Part shown: piece by piece, positions 63,301-64,000 of the stretch
Numbering within the stretch: the first letter of the stretch is position 1
Layout of the letters: each line of letters opens with the position of its first letter
Assembly (NCBI GenBank): GCA_030267565.1
Contig: BRXU01000087.1
Span: forward strand, 16,387-80,386
From: Pleodorina starrii
Lineage: Eukaryota > Chlorophyta > Chlorophyceae > Chlamydomonadales > Volvocaceae
Length of the DNA stretch: 64,000 nt
Reading direction: 5' to 3'
Made by a program: the position numbers and the translations under genes
Notes under the pieces: generated by a model
Database searches by the model: none
Told to the model about the DNA's origin: nothing
What the model saw: only the letters and a program-made list of their open reading frames with translations

Positions 63301-64000
63301 TCCCGGTCTCCCGGTCTCCCGGTCTCCCGGTCTCCCGGTCTCCCGGTCTCCCGGTCTCCCGGTCTCCCGGTCTCCCGGTCTCCCGGTCTCCCGGTCTCCC
63401 GGTCTCCCGGTCTCCCGGTCTCCCGGTCTCCCGGTCTCCCGGTCTCCCGGTCTCCCGGTCTCCCGGTCTCCCGGTCTCCCGGTCTCCCGGTCTCCCGGTC
63501 TCCCGGTCTCCCGGTCTCCCGGTCTCCCGGTCTCCCGGTCTCCCGGTCTCCCGGTCTCCCGGTCTCCCGGTCTCCCGGTCTCCCGGTCTCCCGGTCTCCC
63601 GGTCTCCCGGTCTCCCGGTCTCCCGGTCTCCCGGTCTCCCGGTCTCCCGGTCTCCCGGTCTCCCGGTCTCCCGGTCTCCCGGTCTCCCGGTCTCCCGGTC
63701 TCCCGGTCTCCCGGTCTCCCGGTCTCCCGGTCTCCCGGTCTCCCGGTCTCCCGGTCTCCCGGTCTCCCGGTCTCCCGGTCTCCCGGTCTCCCGGTCTCCC
63801 GGTCTCCCGGTCTCCCGGTCTCCCGGTCTCCCGGTCTCCCGGTCTCCCGGTCTCCCGGTCTCCCGGTCTCCCGGTCTCCCGGTCTCCCGGTCTCCCGGTC
63901 TCCCGGTCTCCCGGTCTCCCGGTCTCCCGGTCTCCCGGTCTCCCGGTCTCCCGGTCTCCCGGTCTCCCGGTCTCCCGGTCTCCCGGTCTCCCGGTCTCCC

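Larger units (their letters stand above)
41237..64000. repeat. Giant 8-bp satellite array, (GGTCTCCC / GGGCTCCC)n, at least 22.76 kb
   Basis: About 2,845 head-to-tail units continuing past the window end. There are two unit types: A = GGTCTCCC and B = GGGCTCCC, one base apart, arranged in blocks of a few to several hundred. Left-edge units are degenerate (GGGCTCCT at 41237). Rare variants include 7-bp units (GGTTCCC at 42197, 43652 and 49867; GGTCTCC near 56983 and 58495), one 9-bp unit near 52694, and isolated substitutions. There is no stop codon in any frame of pure repeat, so frames of 1,191-3,171 codons arise; on the minus strand they encode GRPGDRET (A) or GSPGAREP (B). The array is non-coding in my reading. 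Its measured length depends on the assembly. Confidence 0.98.

Noticed and set aside
41237..64000. CRISPR array
   Set aside because: Units are contiguous with no spacers, the unit is only 8 bp, and the surrounding genes are eukaryotic with introns.
41237..64000. Telomere of the chromosome
   Set aside because: The unit GGTCTCCC is not a telomere repeat of any group I know, and the lineage telomere unit appears to be TTTTAGGG.

Overview
The window looks like nuclear DNA of a green alga of the Chlamydomonas/Volvox type (Chlorophyceae). The evidence is high GC, intron-rich genes with GTGAGT/GTGGGT donors and C-rich CAG acceptors, long Ala/Gly/Gln low-complexity stretches inside proteins, TGTAA poly(A) signals (TTACA on the + strand for minus-strand genes), and short interstitial copies of the Chlamydomonas-type telomere unit TTTTAGGG. 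No rRNA, tRNA, CRISPR array or recognisable transposon protein was found.

Layout. (1) 1-2467: no gene seen. (2) 2468-5644, minus: a 4-exon gene for a 503-aa protein. (3) 6475-12403, plus: a divergent 5-exon gene for a ~1523-aa protein. Both proteins carry RPx[S/T]A motifs (2 and 10 copies). (4) 12404-17664: long 3' regions of two convergent genes, with microsatellites, telomere-like repeats and a hairpin cluster. (5) 17665-26094, minus: a 6-exon gene for a ~2008-aa low-complexity protein with one transmembrane helix just before the C-terminus. (6) ~27290-28170, minus: pieces of a small unidentified spliced gene. (7) 28825-34023, minus: a complete 8-exon MAP kinase of the plant TEY type. (8) 34628-36746, plus: a complete 5-exon NEP1/EMG1 18S rRNA pseudouridine methyltransferase, divergent from the kinase. 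(9) 39347-40291, minus: a 3-exon HU-type DNA-binding protein with a plastid-type leader. (10) 41237-64000: one uninterrupted array of an 8-bp satellite, running off the window end.

Exon structures were worked out by hand from splice signals and reading phase. For the MAP kinase, NEP1 and HU genes, family conservation confirms every junction. For the three low-complexity genes, only phase and splice signals support them.

The most unusual object is the satellite: about 2,845 copies of GGTCTCCC and its one-base variant GGGCTCCC, in alternating blocks, with nine copies of a 24-bp island confined to the left 13 kb and a repeated landmark order that suggests higher-order duplication. Because 8 is not a multiple of 3, every frame is open, which creates enormous but almost certainly spurious reading frames.
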